Positions 36,588 through 47,678 of a stretch of 64,000 bases of DNA are shown piece by piece. Within the stretch, counting starts at the first letter, position 1; each line of letters begins with the position of its first letter. Below the pieces are notes generated by a model. The model was not told the DNA's origin. It did no database searches and saw nothing but the letters and a program-made list of their open reading frames with translations. The translations under genes and the position numbers were made by a program. Source of the DNA: Lineus longissimus (taxonomy: Eukaryota; Nemertea; Pilidiophora; Heteronemertea; Lineidae); contig NC_088315.1 of the NCBI RefSeq assembly GCF_910592395.1, positions 126,501-190,500 of the forward strand. Direction: 5' to 3'.

Positions 36588-37610
36588 TTATGATATCGTA
36601 GAACCTCGTTCTCCCACGTTGCTTGTCCCGCATCGGCATACGACCCTAAGATCTTGCCTGAACTTCCTCACACTCAATATGTAGAGATATGTATTGAAGG
36701 CGTAATTGCAGTAGCCTAGGATATCAGTGAAAGACACAGAGAATCTGCGTAGCGCCGTGATCAAGTGCGTAACCTCCCCAGTGTGATATGTCCAGAGAGC
36801 ATTGCGGACCTTTCCGGGCAGTTTCAAAATAATGAAGGCTAAGGACACCACAAATAGCATGCGGATAACATTCTTATTTGCAGAAGTCTTCGCGTCGATT
36901 GCCATGTCTTTCCTGCGTCGCTCGCTGATCAGCAGGACCAGTACAATTCCAACATTGCTTACAAATATAAGGACGAAGGGCATGTAAACGTCGAAAATTG
37001 AGACGAAATGGTCATAAATTGCCGCCATTTCTCCATGAAAGTGAAATGGGCAGAGCCACCCGGCGAGTCTCTCTTGTCTAACACGAGATAGGTTTGAAGG
37101 CAGCAAAATGACGCCCAGAACGACGAACAGACCTACAACAACAAGTCTCGCTTTCGCCGTGCTGCACCACAACTTTGCTCTCAAGGGGAACAACAGTGCA
37201 AACAGTCGCTCCATGGACATGATTTGGAGAATTAAAGCCGATGTGATTCCAGCATAGTAGCTCCAAAACAGATATTGATTACAAAGCCACCTGAAGTTGT
37301 CCAATGTGCGGATTTCTTTGTTTTTAATGGAGATGACTGTCCGCTGCATTACATAAAGAAGAAGATACATAGAATCAGAGATGGCCATTCCTTTCATGTA
37401 AACACAGGTGGATTGTTTGTTATAACTAGGCAAGGAGAGGATGAGAAAAGATAGGATGTTTCCAAACACCCCCAAAATGACAATGATGGGTTGGAGATAT
37501 ACCTCCATGACGCTACTGGCCGTGGAAAGGAGTTCAGCCCCATGACTCTGCCTGACAATGGCTTTCGTTATGGTTGCTGACGTAGTAAAGAGGTGGCCAG
37601 AATATTCCAT
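36588..37610 (-). CDS. Class A (rhodopsin-type) GPCR, neuropeptide/FMRFamide-receptor-like, single exon
   Basis: 340 residues with seven hydrophobic segments. TM1 has GNILSF (N51 as 1.50) and TM2 has AISDSMYLL (Asp 2.50). A cysteine before TM3 (RWLCNQYLFW) and one in extracellular loop 2 (GWLCPFHF) can form the usual disulphide. The end of TM3 reads MERLFALLFP, with Glu-Arg in place of Asp-Arg-Tyr. TM6 has ILKLPGKVRNAL, keeping the TM6 proline. TM7 reads NYAFNTYLYI, with Thr in place of Pro in NPxxY. Many invertebrates have large families of such single-exon peptide receptors; the ligand cannot be read from sequence. The ATG start is in frame with no intron, and the stop is TAA. Neighbours give no functional link. 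Confidence 0.85.
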   Translation of the reverse strand: MEYSGHLFTTSATITKAIVRQSHGAELLSTASSVMEVYLQPIIVILGVFGNILSFLILSLPSYNKQSTCVYMKGMAISDSMYLLLYVMQRTVISIKNKEIRTLDNFRWLCNQYLFWSYYAGITSALILQIMSMERLFALLFPLRAKLWCSTAKARLVVVGLFVVLGVILLPSNLSRVRQERLAGWLCPFHFHGEMAAIYDHFVSIFDVYMPFVLIFVSNVGIVLVLLISERRRKDMAIDAKTSANKNVIRMLFVVSLAFIILKLPGKVRNALWTYHTGEVTHLITALRRFSVSFTDILGYCNYAFNTYLYILSVRKFRQDLRVVCRCGTSNVGERGSTIS

Positions 37611-39526
37611 ATGATGGTTTCAGTTGGAAAACTGCAGTTCTGAATTAAACATCAGTAGCCCGGTTTTCCTCACCTATACTCGGATATCCTGCTATTGTGG
37701 TGATAGTTATACAAATGATCCAATCGAATTACTCTGTGAAGCTGACGGCAGCATTGCACAATATGTAATTGACACTGCTGAATCATGTTACAAGTTCCAT
37801 TCGTTACGAGAGCTGAGAGAACCTGATTTCCTTGAATACATTTGGTTCTTTTTGCAACGTCTATCATGTGACTTGAAAAGCGCGTTGTGTTTCTCTCTTT
37901 GTTATTTGCAGATCAAACAATAACCTTACTTTTAATAACCTTGCATCTTACTGACTCAAAAGAGTTACAGCAATTATGTGAAAGGCTCGAAAGACAGAGT
38001 TGTTAGCCATCCTAAACACCACTGGGGGCCAAAATCTAGAGGTCACCAGGCCTGTGTTCGAACCAGTGGACCAAGGTTGAACTGCCAATCTGACGCCTAT
38101 CAGCCCACCAGCGCTGCCTAACGGTCTTCTCTTGTATGTTCAACTGCAAACTGAACGACACATTCATCCTCATAACATTACTCGTCAGCATCGAAGCTGG
38201 TGATTGACTCGGGGGACTCATCTAGGCCGAGTTAAACCAGGAGTCAGTCGGAGTCCAGTCTGTTGCCCAAAGAGCACGGAGCCAGGATATCACGCCAGGG
38301 ACTCCCCCTGTCACGTATACCACCTCATCAGCCCTGTGCGCTGATTCCGCGCCGCTGAATTACCACAAATTTCTTTAGATTACAAATTAGCCCAAATTGA
38401 AAATCCCCCGACGGCAAATTATAGGAGTATTCTTGAACAATTTGCCAGGTAAAATAATCTCCTCGGTGCTGAATGGAGATGGAGCTATGTGCATCACCTC
38501 GGGGCTAAGTGAAATCAGCTCCTACATGTAGTTTCTTGACATTTCTATTCCAACAGTCAATCCCTAATATGTCATTTTAAAGTCGATTTTTAGGGCTGCA
38601 TCTGAAGATCACAATCGCCTTCAGTTTGGAAATGAGTTTTTCGACGAGAATCTTTGCGAAACACTATACCAGTCGTGCAAGGGTATTAATGATAGTCAGC
38701 CTAACTCCCAACGAGAGGAAAATGCATCGAAGTTACATCCCGTGGTTGTTCCTGATATTTCACTGTTTAGATACAACAAAACACCTTTGATTCTGACCCT
38801 GGTAGCTGACTCTCGGTATACATAACGTTTCCATATTCATTCCAAGACAAAAGACCCCGTACCCCGGCCAGTTTGGCCAGCATAGCTCGACGAGAAAGAA
38901 CGAATAGCTGGCGAAGGCTTGTTACCGCAATTGAGCCATCTTAAAGGATATCACGTATTTCCGAGTTCTCGAAATCATTTGCACGGATTGCTTTCTCGGA
39001 ATGTTATTATGGTCGTTATAGTTTTGATGAGACTCGTTATGTTTCAGTCAAGACTTGACAGTGTTTCACTTCGGTGCTATTGATTGCCATGTACTTGGCC
39101 AACAACTGGCACTGCCAGCAACAAATTGCATCAATCTGGGGAATGCGTAATTGCACGGAGCATCATTGACCGAAGACAAATTCGTCACCCAGTGTATCAC
39201 ACTCCTCCCAGGTGTAAAGACATTTGTAGCTCTCAAAAGAGGTGCACATTGTTTTCAAGGCTGATCGTGGTATCTTTCAAAGACAAATCAGTCAGGAAAG
39301 AATACCTGTACTGATGTTTCGCCCTTCACACCCTGTGATGAAAGTGAAGTCACTGATTTTTGAGGGATGTCAACAAAATACAGAATAGAAGACAAATCTT
39401 CAGTCATTTTGATTCTGTCGTGTAAGAGAACTAGCTGTACTTTGCTTGGACGCTACAGAGACCTGTGATGAGTAGTCTTCTGTGGTTATGAAAGAACGTG
39501 CTCAATTCTAACACTCTCGGCAAAGC
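37611..39526. other. Non-coding stretch with a possible decayed tRNA-like segment
   Basis: No gene recognised. Around 38000-38065 a gggggcc-aaatctagaggtcacc...gtgttcgaacc pattern resembles a tRNA-derived SINE head, but stems are poor and I give it little weight. Confidence 0.35.
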
Positions 39527-39835
39527 TAGAGTGGAACCCCGGTAACGCGACCACCCCGCTATGATGACCAAGAATCACTGGTCCTGAATGGTTTCCTCTC
39601 CAATTACCATTACAAGGCCCCCGGTAACACGACCACTCCGGTACCCAGACCACGACCACTGGATTGGGCAGTCCCAATGAAATTTGTAATGCTACAGATG
39701 AAAAAAAATTTCAAAGTCAAAATATTTTGAACTGACTCAATGATGAAAAATGTTCTAAGTCCAAATATTTTTTTCACTTTTTTTTTCTGCTCAAAATGAA
39801 CCAAAAATCATCAGTCCCAAAACTTTTTTGACTTT
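39527..39835 (+). repeat. Tigger-like element remnant, second copy
   Basis: Begins tagagtggaaccccggtaac and repeats the word cggtaac(g/a)cgaccac internally (near 39540 and 39625). It ends in T-rich sequence with ttttttctgctcaaaatgaa. It is closely related to the block at 46049-46350 over the whole length. No transposase. Confidence 0.65.
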
Positions 39836-40639
39836 GTTAACATCAGGTTTAATGTCCTGGGAAGATATCTTTACCCCTCCCTTTGAAAGAGTTAACAACA
39901 TGCTAACTACCTCACAATGATGGCTGCCGCTATCACCGTGTGTGATCGAATCATACAACTACAAAAATCCATAGCAATCTTGCCGCCTTTATCCAAATGA
40001 CTTAAAGGAATTTATCTGCTAATTGGGTTCGGTTCTGACAGAGTCCGGGGATTAGAAGAGCTCGGGGAGTGACCATGGCTGACTGGGCACAGAGGCACAC
40101 TATGTACAGATGAAGGTACAACTATCAGTGGATGACACACACAGAGCTATCATTTCAGATGATGGTAAAGGTTGACAAGATCGATTGTGATCACATTTTT
40201 AGCTTGTTTGTGTAGCAAGAGGTGAGAAAAAAACAAATGTCGGATGTGACTTTGTCCTGCAACCCCCTCTCCATCAGAACAATTTCGGGTTACGAAAACA
40301 GTGAGGAATATTTGCATGTTTATAGGAGAAGAAAAAGAACTTCGAGGGGTTGACTGGATTGCCTCTCTGACTCCAAGAATGATCACATTAAAACAGGCAT
40401 GAGCAATTGGCTCACCAATTACAGAAGAATAGTCAAATAGATGATAGATTAAACATACAGGTCAATCAGAGGCAATAGATGGACAGTCGAAAATGGGCCA
40501 GAGATGAAATGGCCAGGGCCATTGTGCTCACCTCATGTGGAGGAAAGATGGATAAAGAGCATGGTATTGTGTCATGTAGTGTTAGGTTTGATGTAGGTCC
40601 AAGCAATTACAATTTCCCCAAAATGGCAAATTTACAGTA
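39836..40639. other. Non-coding stretch, nothing recognised
   Basis: No supported feature. Confidence 0.4.
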
Positions 40640-41542
40640 CATTCGACCTCTGTGACCTTGAAAAGTAGGTCAAATCAAAGAAGACCCGGGTGACACATTG
40701 AATGGTTGTTAGAATTAGATGTACCTATGATATAAAATTGGTGCCAAACGGGCAAGTCATTACTAGGAATAATGGCATTTTGAAGAATTTAGGATTTGGC
40801 CCCCTCCCTGGAGGCCAAACGGCAAATCAGATCGCACCAAACTTCGGTACCTAAGATCACCTGACCAAGGGGTACATGTGTACTTAATTTGTGATCAATA
40901 GTCATTGCAGTTAAGAAACGTGCCATTGTTACGGCCTGACGGCAAATTTACGCCATTTGACCTCTGTGACCTTGACAAGAAGGTCAAATTAAAAACCTGT
41001 GTGACATATACTGTATGGTGGTTAGATGTACCCATGATATCAAATTGGTGGCAATCGGGCAAGAAGTTAAGGAATAATCACATTTTTAAGGTTTTTGGAT
41101 TTTGCCCCCTGGTGGTCAAGTGGTATATCATATTGGACCAAACTTCGGTCCCTGAGATCACCTGACTAAGGGGTAAATGTGTACCAAATTTGGTATCAAT
41201 AGTCATTGCAGTTTAGAAACGTGCCATCGTTACATCCTAACGGCCAATTTACACCATTTGACCTCTGTGACCTTGAAAAGGAGGTCAAATCAAAAACCCG
41301 GAGGATATATGATGCACCTTTGCTAGAAGTACCTACCATATTTTTTTCAAAATTTCCCGACTACTATTAAGGGAGATATTGCATATTTTCACTTTTAACG
41401 TTTGGCCCCCTGGTGGCCAAACTATGAAACGAATCGGACCGAAACTTGGTCTCCAAGGTGTCATTACATAAGGGTACATGTGTACCAAGTTTCAACTCAA
41501 TAGCTCTAACAGTTACGAAACGTGCCCTGCTAACGGACGACG
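40640..41542 (+). repeat. Three diverged ~300-bp tandem units
   Basis: The word gacctctgtgaccttga recurs at 40645, 40959 and 41260 (spacings 314 and 301). It is followed each time by aggtcaaat-aaa, a ccaaacttcggt-like phrase and ...gtacatgtgtac...caatag...gaaacgtgcc. The third unit runs directly into the (GAC)n tract. This composition, ending in a GAC-rich tract and ggtgagctaaaaa, is a repeat type I associate with marine invertebrate genomes; class unassigned. Confidence 0.8.

Positions 41543-41630
<88 letters not shown>
41543..41630 (+). repeat. (GAC)n microsatellite, about 29 triplets
   Basis: An uninterrupted gac/acg tract with gacgg variants on both sides. Poly-arginine, poly-aspartate/threonine or poly-serine frames across it are artefacts of the triplet repeat. 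Confidence 0.97.
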
Positions 41631-41631
<1 letters not shown>

Positions 41632-41656
41632 ACGACGGACGCCACGGTATGGGATA

Positions 41657-41682
41657 AGCTCACCTCTGCTAAGAGGTGAGCT
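41657..41682. repeat. Perfect 11-bp hairpin at the end of the (GAC)n repeat element
   Basis: agctcacctct (41657-41667) and agaggtgagct (41672-41682) are perfect reverse complements around a GCTA loop, followed by aaaaaagg. The hairpin marks the terminus of the composite repeat. Confidence 0.85.
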
Positions 41683-42194
41683 AAAAAAGGGTTTAATATT
41701 TACCCTGCCAATACGCTCGACGATGCAGATACATCCAAATCCATGCAGTGAAAACAGCAAAACATCACATCTCTCCATACTCTCTCTCTTTCTCTGAAAT
41801 CAAAAGAATCCTCCTTAATGTTTATAAGATACTTTATTCATAGTTTTTTCTGCAACATTGGACACTCCCCATCAGAAAGGTGGTAGTATCTGTTCAGTGG
41901 AGGCAAGAACTAGACACATGAATGTGCTTGATGCTACTGCCAGTGCTGGCCAAAGATCCATCTGTTCACACAGGAATCATGAAGAAATCACTCGGAAATA
42001 TTTTAAGAGATTACACAAAGGGTAAAGGACTTCGTTTTAAAGATGGAACTTTATCATACAATGTATATCGCCTCTATTTCGGTTGTGAGTTCTAAACTTG
42101 AACATGATGAGGGAGAGAACCAACCAGGATGAGGAAGATGACTAAGATCACTCTCAGCATTGTTTATATCATCAAGGAAAACAAACTCAGGCAT

Positions 42195-43862
42195 GTCTGG
42201 TCCCTCCCCATGGTCAATAAGGGGGCTGGTGGTGGGTCCGGTCCCTCCCCATGGTCAATAAGGTAGCTGGTGATTGGTCTGGTCCCTCCCCATGGTCAAT
42301 AAGGTAGCTGGTGGTGGGTCTGGTCCCTCCCCATGGTCAATAAGGTAGCTGGTGGTGGGTCTGGTCCCTCCCCATGGTCAATAAGGGGGCTGGTGATTGG
42401 TCTGGTCCCTCCCCATGGTCAATAAGGTAGCTGGTGGTGAGTCTGGTCCCTCCCCATAGGGGGCTGGTGGTGGGTCTGGTCCCTCCCCATGGTCAATAAG
42501 GGAGCTGGTGATTGGTCTGGTCCCTCCCCATGGTCAATAAGGGAGCTGGTGATTGGTCTGGTCCCTCCCCATGGTCAATAAGGTAGCTGGTGGTGGGTCT
42601 GGTCCCTCCCCATAGGGGGCTGGTGGTGGGTCTGGTCCCTCCCCATGGTCAATAAGGGAGCTGGTGATTGGTCTGGTCCCTCCCCATGGTCAATAAGGGA
42701 GCTGGTGATTGGTCTGGTCCCTCCCCATGGTCAATAAGGGAGCTGGTGGTTGGTCTGGTCCCTCCCCATGGTCAATAAGGGAGCTGGTGATTGGTCTGGT
42801 CCCTCCCCATGGTCAATAAGGGAGCTGGTGATTGGTCTGGTCCCTCCCCATGGTCAATAAGGGAGCTGGTGATTGGTCTGGTCCCTCCCCATGGTCAATA
42901 AGGGAGCTGGTGGTGGGTCTGGTCCCTCCCCGTGGTCAATAAGGGAGCTGGTGGTGGGTCTGGTCCCTCCCCATGGTCAATAAGGGAGCTGGTGGTGGGT
43001 CTGGTCCCTCCCCGTGGTCAATAAGGGAGCTGGTGGTGGGTCTGGTCCCTCCCCATGGTCAATAAGGGAGCTGGTGGTGGGTCTGGTCCCTCCCCATGGT
43101 CAATAAGGGGGCTGGTGGTGGGTCTGGTCCCTCCCCATGGTCAATAAGGGGGCTGGTGGTGGGTCTGGTCCCTCCCCATGGTCAATAAGGGGGCTGGTGG
43201 TGGGTCTGGTCCCTCCCCATGGTCAATAAGGGGGCTGGTGGTGGGTCTGGTCCCTCCCCATGGTCAATAAGGGGGCTGGTGGTGGGTCTGGTCCCTCCCC
43301 ATGGTCAATAAGGGAGCTGGTGGTGGGTCTGGTCCCTCCCCGTGGTCAATAAGGGGGCTGTTGGTGGGTCTGGTCCCTCCCCATGGTCAATAAGGGAGCT
43401 GGTGGTGGGTCTGGTCCCTCCCCATAGGGAGCTGGTGGTGGGTCTGGTCCCTCCCCATGGTCAATAAGGGGGCTGGTGGTGGGTCTGGTCCCTCCCCGTG
43501 GTCAATATGATAATGGGGGCTGGTGGTGGGTCCGCTCCCTCCCCATGGTCAATAAGGGGGCTGGTGGTGGGTCTGGTCCCTCCCCATGGTCAATAAGGGG
43601 GCTGGTGGTGGGTCTGGTCCCTCCCCATGGTCAATAAGGGAGCTGGTGGTGGGTCTGGTCCCTCCCCATGGTCAATAAGGGAGCTGGTGGTGGGTCTGGT
43701 CCCTCCCCATGGTCAATAAGGGAGCTGGTGGTGGGTCTGGTCCCTCCCCATGGTCAATAAGGGAGCTGGTGGTGGGTCTGGTCCCTCCCCATGGTCAATA
43801 AGGGAGCTGGTGGTGGGTCTGGTCCCTCCCCGTGGTCAATAAGGGAGCTGGTGGTGGGTCTG
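42195..43862 (+). repeat. 41-bp minisatellite, about 40 copies, G/C strand-skewed
   Basis: The unit is gtctggtccctccccatggt followed by caataaggg(a/g)gctggtggtgg, 41 bp. A handful of shortened units lack the tggtcaata part (for example near 42455, 42610 and 43422), and one has an atgataat insertion near 43506. Variants (gattgg/ggtggg, cgtgg/catgg, gggag/ggggg) are clustered by region, consistent with unequal exchange or replication slippage. Each unit joins a C-rich half to a G-rich half with several GG/GGG runs. Confidence 0.96.
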
Positions 43863-46048
43863 ATGTTTTCTTACATTTTGCCGAGGTTGAACGACCATGA
43901 TATACCACCAGTGTTCTCAAACTTGTCAGGTAGGGATCTGAGGGCCCCCTGGGAATATTTGAAAATTTGATGCTCTAATAACTCAAGAATCGATTTCCTG
44001 GGGCGATTTCAAGCCAGTCTAGTCACTTATAACTAGGCCTGTGCCCCTAAAAATGCATTTTTCCAAGTCAAGATGCACTTATTTTATGATCTCACATAAT
44101 TTCTATGCCCCATCTCTAAGTCATCATCAATGACAATGAAAACAAACACTCGAGGGCTGGCCGTAAGCTTATTTCCTGCCAGTACCCATATTATTGTATA
44201 ATCATGGCAATGGGGAAGGGTCATGTAGGCCTAGGTCTACAATGTAAACAAACGTGCGACACCCGACACCTGCATGCTGCATGCTGCAGCTCGCCGTGCG
44301 GCAGCCGACGCAGAAATCAAGTCCACTTTCAAACCGCGAATATACACTTTTCAAACACTTCATTGAGAGAAAAGAAAACATGATTATGTTCAGACTTACC
44401 TCGTTATTGGCAACATGTTCACCGTCCTTACAAAAATTGGATAATCTGTGGGTTTATGGCAACATTTCTTGGCTCCGATCAACGAACTTCCCGCACGAAG
44501 ACAGCGTGATGAACAACATGATGTGCGTTTTTTTTTCGTACTATGCTTACGCGCGACGCGAGAACGAAACTTGATATTGCGCTGGCATGCGATGTCACCT
44601 TGGCAGATGAAGGGTTTCAGTGCAGGTCCAGAATTTGAATCCCATGGAATGATTTTAAGGGCTTTTTTATGGAGAGCGTATATTTTGTAGATTAGTTCGT
44701 TTAATCAAGCCAATTTTATGGGCGACGCCCTTGCTAAAAGTACAATTAGTAGGCCTAGAGTCAATTTTTGAAACTATATATGTTTTTATATTATAGGCCT
44801 AGGCCCCTATTAAGTTAAGGATTTTTCGGAATTTCAACGACTTTGTTTCAAAATAGGAGTTATTTGCATCTCCCCAAACCGAGGACTCGCAGGAGGGTAT
44901 GCCTACACTCTCCTTGGCCTACCTATAGGCCAAGGTAATGTGCCACGCCCACGGTAGACCTATGATTCGGAGGCGGGGCTGGAGCCAGCTGTCCACAGTC
45001 AACATTTAATACAGTTGCAGTTGCCTTTGAATTCCCCCCCCCCCCCCCCCAGCTGTTTCTCTCTATGTTGACATGTGTTGTTATGGAGGCAACCCATCCA
45101 ATCAGGCCCGTTATTGATCCCATCATGCATGATTGTAAACCAGTGATTGCCATGCTACATCTGGACTAAATCATCTAATTCTTGATTCTGGCAATGACCA
45201 ACACGGGATTCAACCCGCCCCTATCTCGCCTTATCTTGAGAATTGCCTATGTCGACCGATGCTTTTTAATTCCAAAATCCATCACCAAGATCCGTGCCAA
45301 ATTTCAAGGCGATACAACGTCCCTCAGTGTGACTTAACTCGTCCCCCTTCCAGTATTGTTATAATAGATCTGTCACATCTCCAAACTGCAGCCAAGGTGA
45401 GTATATGCCGTACACGACGCCATCCATTACAAACAGTCATGCGGATACGGCTGTAAGTTTAATTGCTGGTAAGGGGTTGGTCCCGCAACTATAGACCTCT
45501 TGAAGAAATGAAGGAGGACGGGAATGGGTTTGTGAGGGTGCTCCACCTGGCTCCTGCTGAGCTGAAGGGACCTGGTTAAAAGCTTGCCAGGATCAAGTGC
45601 GGAGATGAGGTATTTATATGGAGATTGCTGCTGGTGAAAAGCGGGCGATCGGTTCGCGGTCGATTCGTTGATTACCTCGTGGTCAATAGGCCGGGATATA
45701 CAGGTCCGTTTACAGAATATTCAATAATGGTACATGTAATTGCATTCGGTCAATACCTCTTGTGATGAGACTGAATGGATATTCCGCAATCAAGACTGAC
45801 ATCTCATGCAGTCAGGGTTTAGCAAATTTGCTCCTAACCCTTCCCTACGAAGGCCCAGGCAACGTCATTGCAATTATCATTATTTATCATATTCTCTAAA
45901 AGATGGCGCCTTATAGCTGCACTGACACACAGACACGGTTACTCCACGACAGAGATTCCAATTGACAAGATGTGTGTAAAACTAAGTGCTATTGAGGTAG
46001 GATGCCCATCTTCTGTGCGAACACAACAAGGGGAGTTCCGTTCTACTG
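43863..46048. other. Non-coding stretch with a C17 homopolymer
   Basis: No gene supported. A 17-nt C run lies at 45034-45050. On the minus strand, a consensus donor (cgag|gtaagt, boundary near 44402) ends a GC-richer segment at about 44403-44570 that could be a 5' exon, but no partner exon can be named. Confidence 0.4.
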
Positions 46049-46350
46049 GTACCGTGGAACCCCGGTCGGCGACCACCCCACTATGACGACCAAGAATCGT
46101 CGGTCCCGAATGGTTTCCTCTCTAATTACCATAACAAGGCCACCAGTAACACGACCACCTTGGTACCCAGACCACGACCACTGGATAGGGCGGTCCCCGG
46201 TCCTACGAAAAATTTTCAGAATTTTGAACTTAGAAATTTCATCTTTCAGAGTTGAATTTTCTCACCAGTCCAAATATTTTTTTCACATGTTTTTTTTCTG
46301 CTGAAAATGAAGAAACATCACCAGCCCCAAACAAATTTTGGCTTTGAAAT
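46049..46350 (+). repeat. Tigger-like element remnant, third copy
   Basis: Begins accgtggaaccccggtcggc and follows the 39.5-kb copy through ccaagaatc, gaatggtttcctct, taacacgaccacc, accacgaccactgga and the T-rich ttttttttctgct tail. Diverged and without transposase. Confidence 0.65.
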
Positions 46351-47117
46351 GTTTTTCTTCAGAATTTTGTACTCCCATCAAGAACTCAGTAGCTCATTGA
46401 GTAAGAGGAAAAGCTTCTCATTCGACTACCTTCCCACGTGAGCAAACTGATATTTTTTAGATTTATATTTTCACGGGAGTGCCTCCAAATATTTGTTCAG
46501 TTTTCTCTGTGATTTCTGCAGATTCAATGTATGATTCTTTGACTCTTTTCTATGGGTATTTCATTCGTTGATAAAGTATGTCCCATCTACAGGAACGGAG
46601 CTTAATCAGCGCCGGTCCAGGTGGTGACATTTTGTCTCAGTCTGTCACGCGAGATTCCTCGAGATTGCAACAGTCAGTACATGTCTAACAGCCCTGAAAT
46701 CATCTTGCCTTGATTGCGACTAGATTTAAGAGATGACATACTTATTTCGATTCTCCTGAGATGGCGAGATGATTGCGCTGCGGTGATCGATCGTCAGCCT
46801 CGGCGCTGAGGGACGCTCTCCGCTGGTATTACCAGAATGCTGAACTACAGTTATAAACCATGGAAAATGACTTACAGATATAACCTGTCATGAGTTAATA
46901 GAGTCGATGAGCATCGCATCGCTCGCGAGCCTATCCTCAATTTTCCCTGCGACAAGTGGTCATCAATGGTTGAAATATGTGGCGACGCGCCGGGAATACC
47001 GAGGTGATAACAAGGCGCACAGCAGCCGGCCAATTGAAACAGTATATACATGTACATCACATGAAGAAACTAGATGCATTGGCTATATGCCGGTGGTAAT
47101 GGCACCTCAGTGCCACC
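46351..47117. other. Non-coding stretch, nothing recognised
   Basis: No supported feature. Confidence 0.4.
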
Positions 47118-47678
47118 TCAATGTGCTCATGACGTGACGAGAGCAATTCTCACGGGTGGGGTGGAAATCCGCCATATTATGTCATGATCGGCGCCAACAA
47201 ATATTTCTTTTGACCCTGCCGGAGTCTTTCAAAACCATATTGATTGATTGGCTCTGACCCTGCTGACCTCGATTTTGAATTTTTTTTTTAAAAGTCCATT
47301 CAAACGTTAAATCAACTGCAAACATAATTTTTTATATCACTGATGTATATAAATACGATATGTTGAGAAAAATGTGTACAACTATCGAAATATACGATTA
47401 CTTGGAACTATTTCGGACAATCACTTTGCCACCTGCGCGACCTTGTCACAATTGCGACGCGCTCGTTTGCATACCACATACAAGAGTCAAATAAGCTCTC
47501 CATGTCAGCATGAATACCTTGACGGTTCAGCGCTGAGAGTGTTTGACTGTGGATCGGCTGGTCCCGGGTTCGACTCCCGGTGAGTCTGCCCAATTCTTTT
47601 TTTCTTCTTCCTTGTCTTGTTATCGAATCATCCATGTACAGATGTAAACATTTTCATTATCATCATTATCATACCCCG
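47118..47678 (+). mobile_element. tRNA-containing element, copy C (diverged, 3'-shortened)
   Basis: Same order as the 618-bp element, but visibly more diverged than A, B and D. It stops after ataccccg, where copy D starts at once, so the last ~60 bp are missing. The internal 83-codon frame seen in A, B and D is broken here, which argues that the frame is not maintained by selection. Confidence 0.65.
47516..47587 (+). pseudogene. tRNA-like domain, copy C (best T-arm)
   Basis: 72 nt with a perfect 5-bp T-stem (ccggg/cccgg around ttcgact), box A ggttcagcgctgagagtg with a wobble-paired D-stem, and a GTG anticodon triplet. The acceptor stem is poorly paired. A T7 run lies about 13 nt downstream. 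Confidence 0.6.

Noticed and set aside
38000-38080. tRNA gene or SINE head
   Set aside because: A box B-like gttcgaacc is present, but the stems do not pair well in either orientation and no second copy was seen.
41367-41778. Poly-arginine and poly-serine proteins across 41.4-41.8 kb
   Set aside because: They are translations of a (GAC)n microsatellite inside a repeat element.
44400-44570. 5' exon of a minus-strand gene, marked by a perfect donor gaggtaagt
   Set aside because: No downstream partner exon can be assigned nearby. A link to the GPCR at 37 kb would be speculation.
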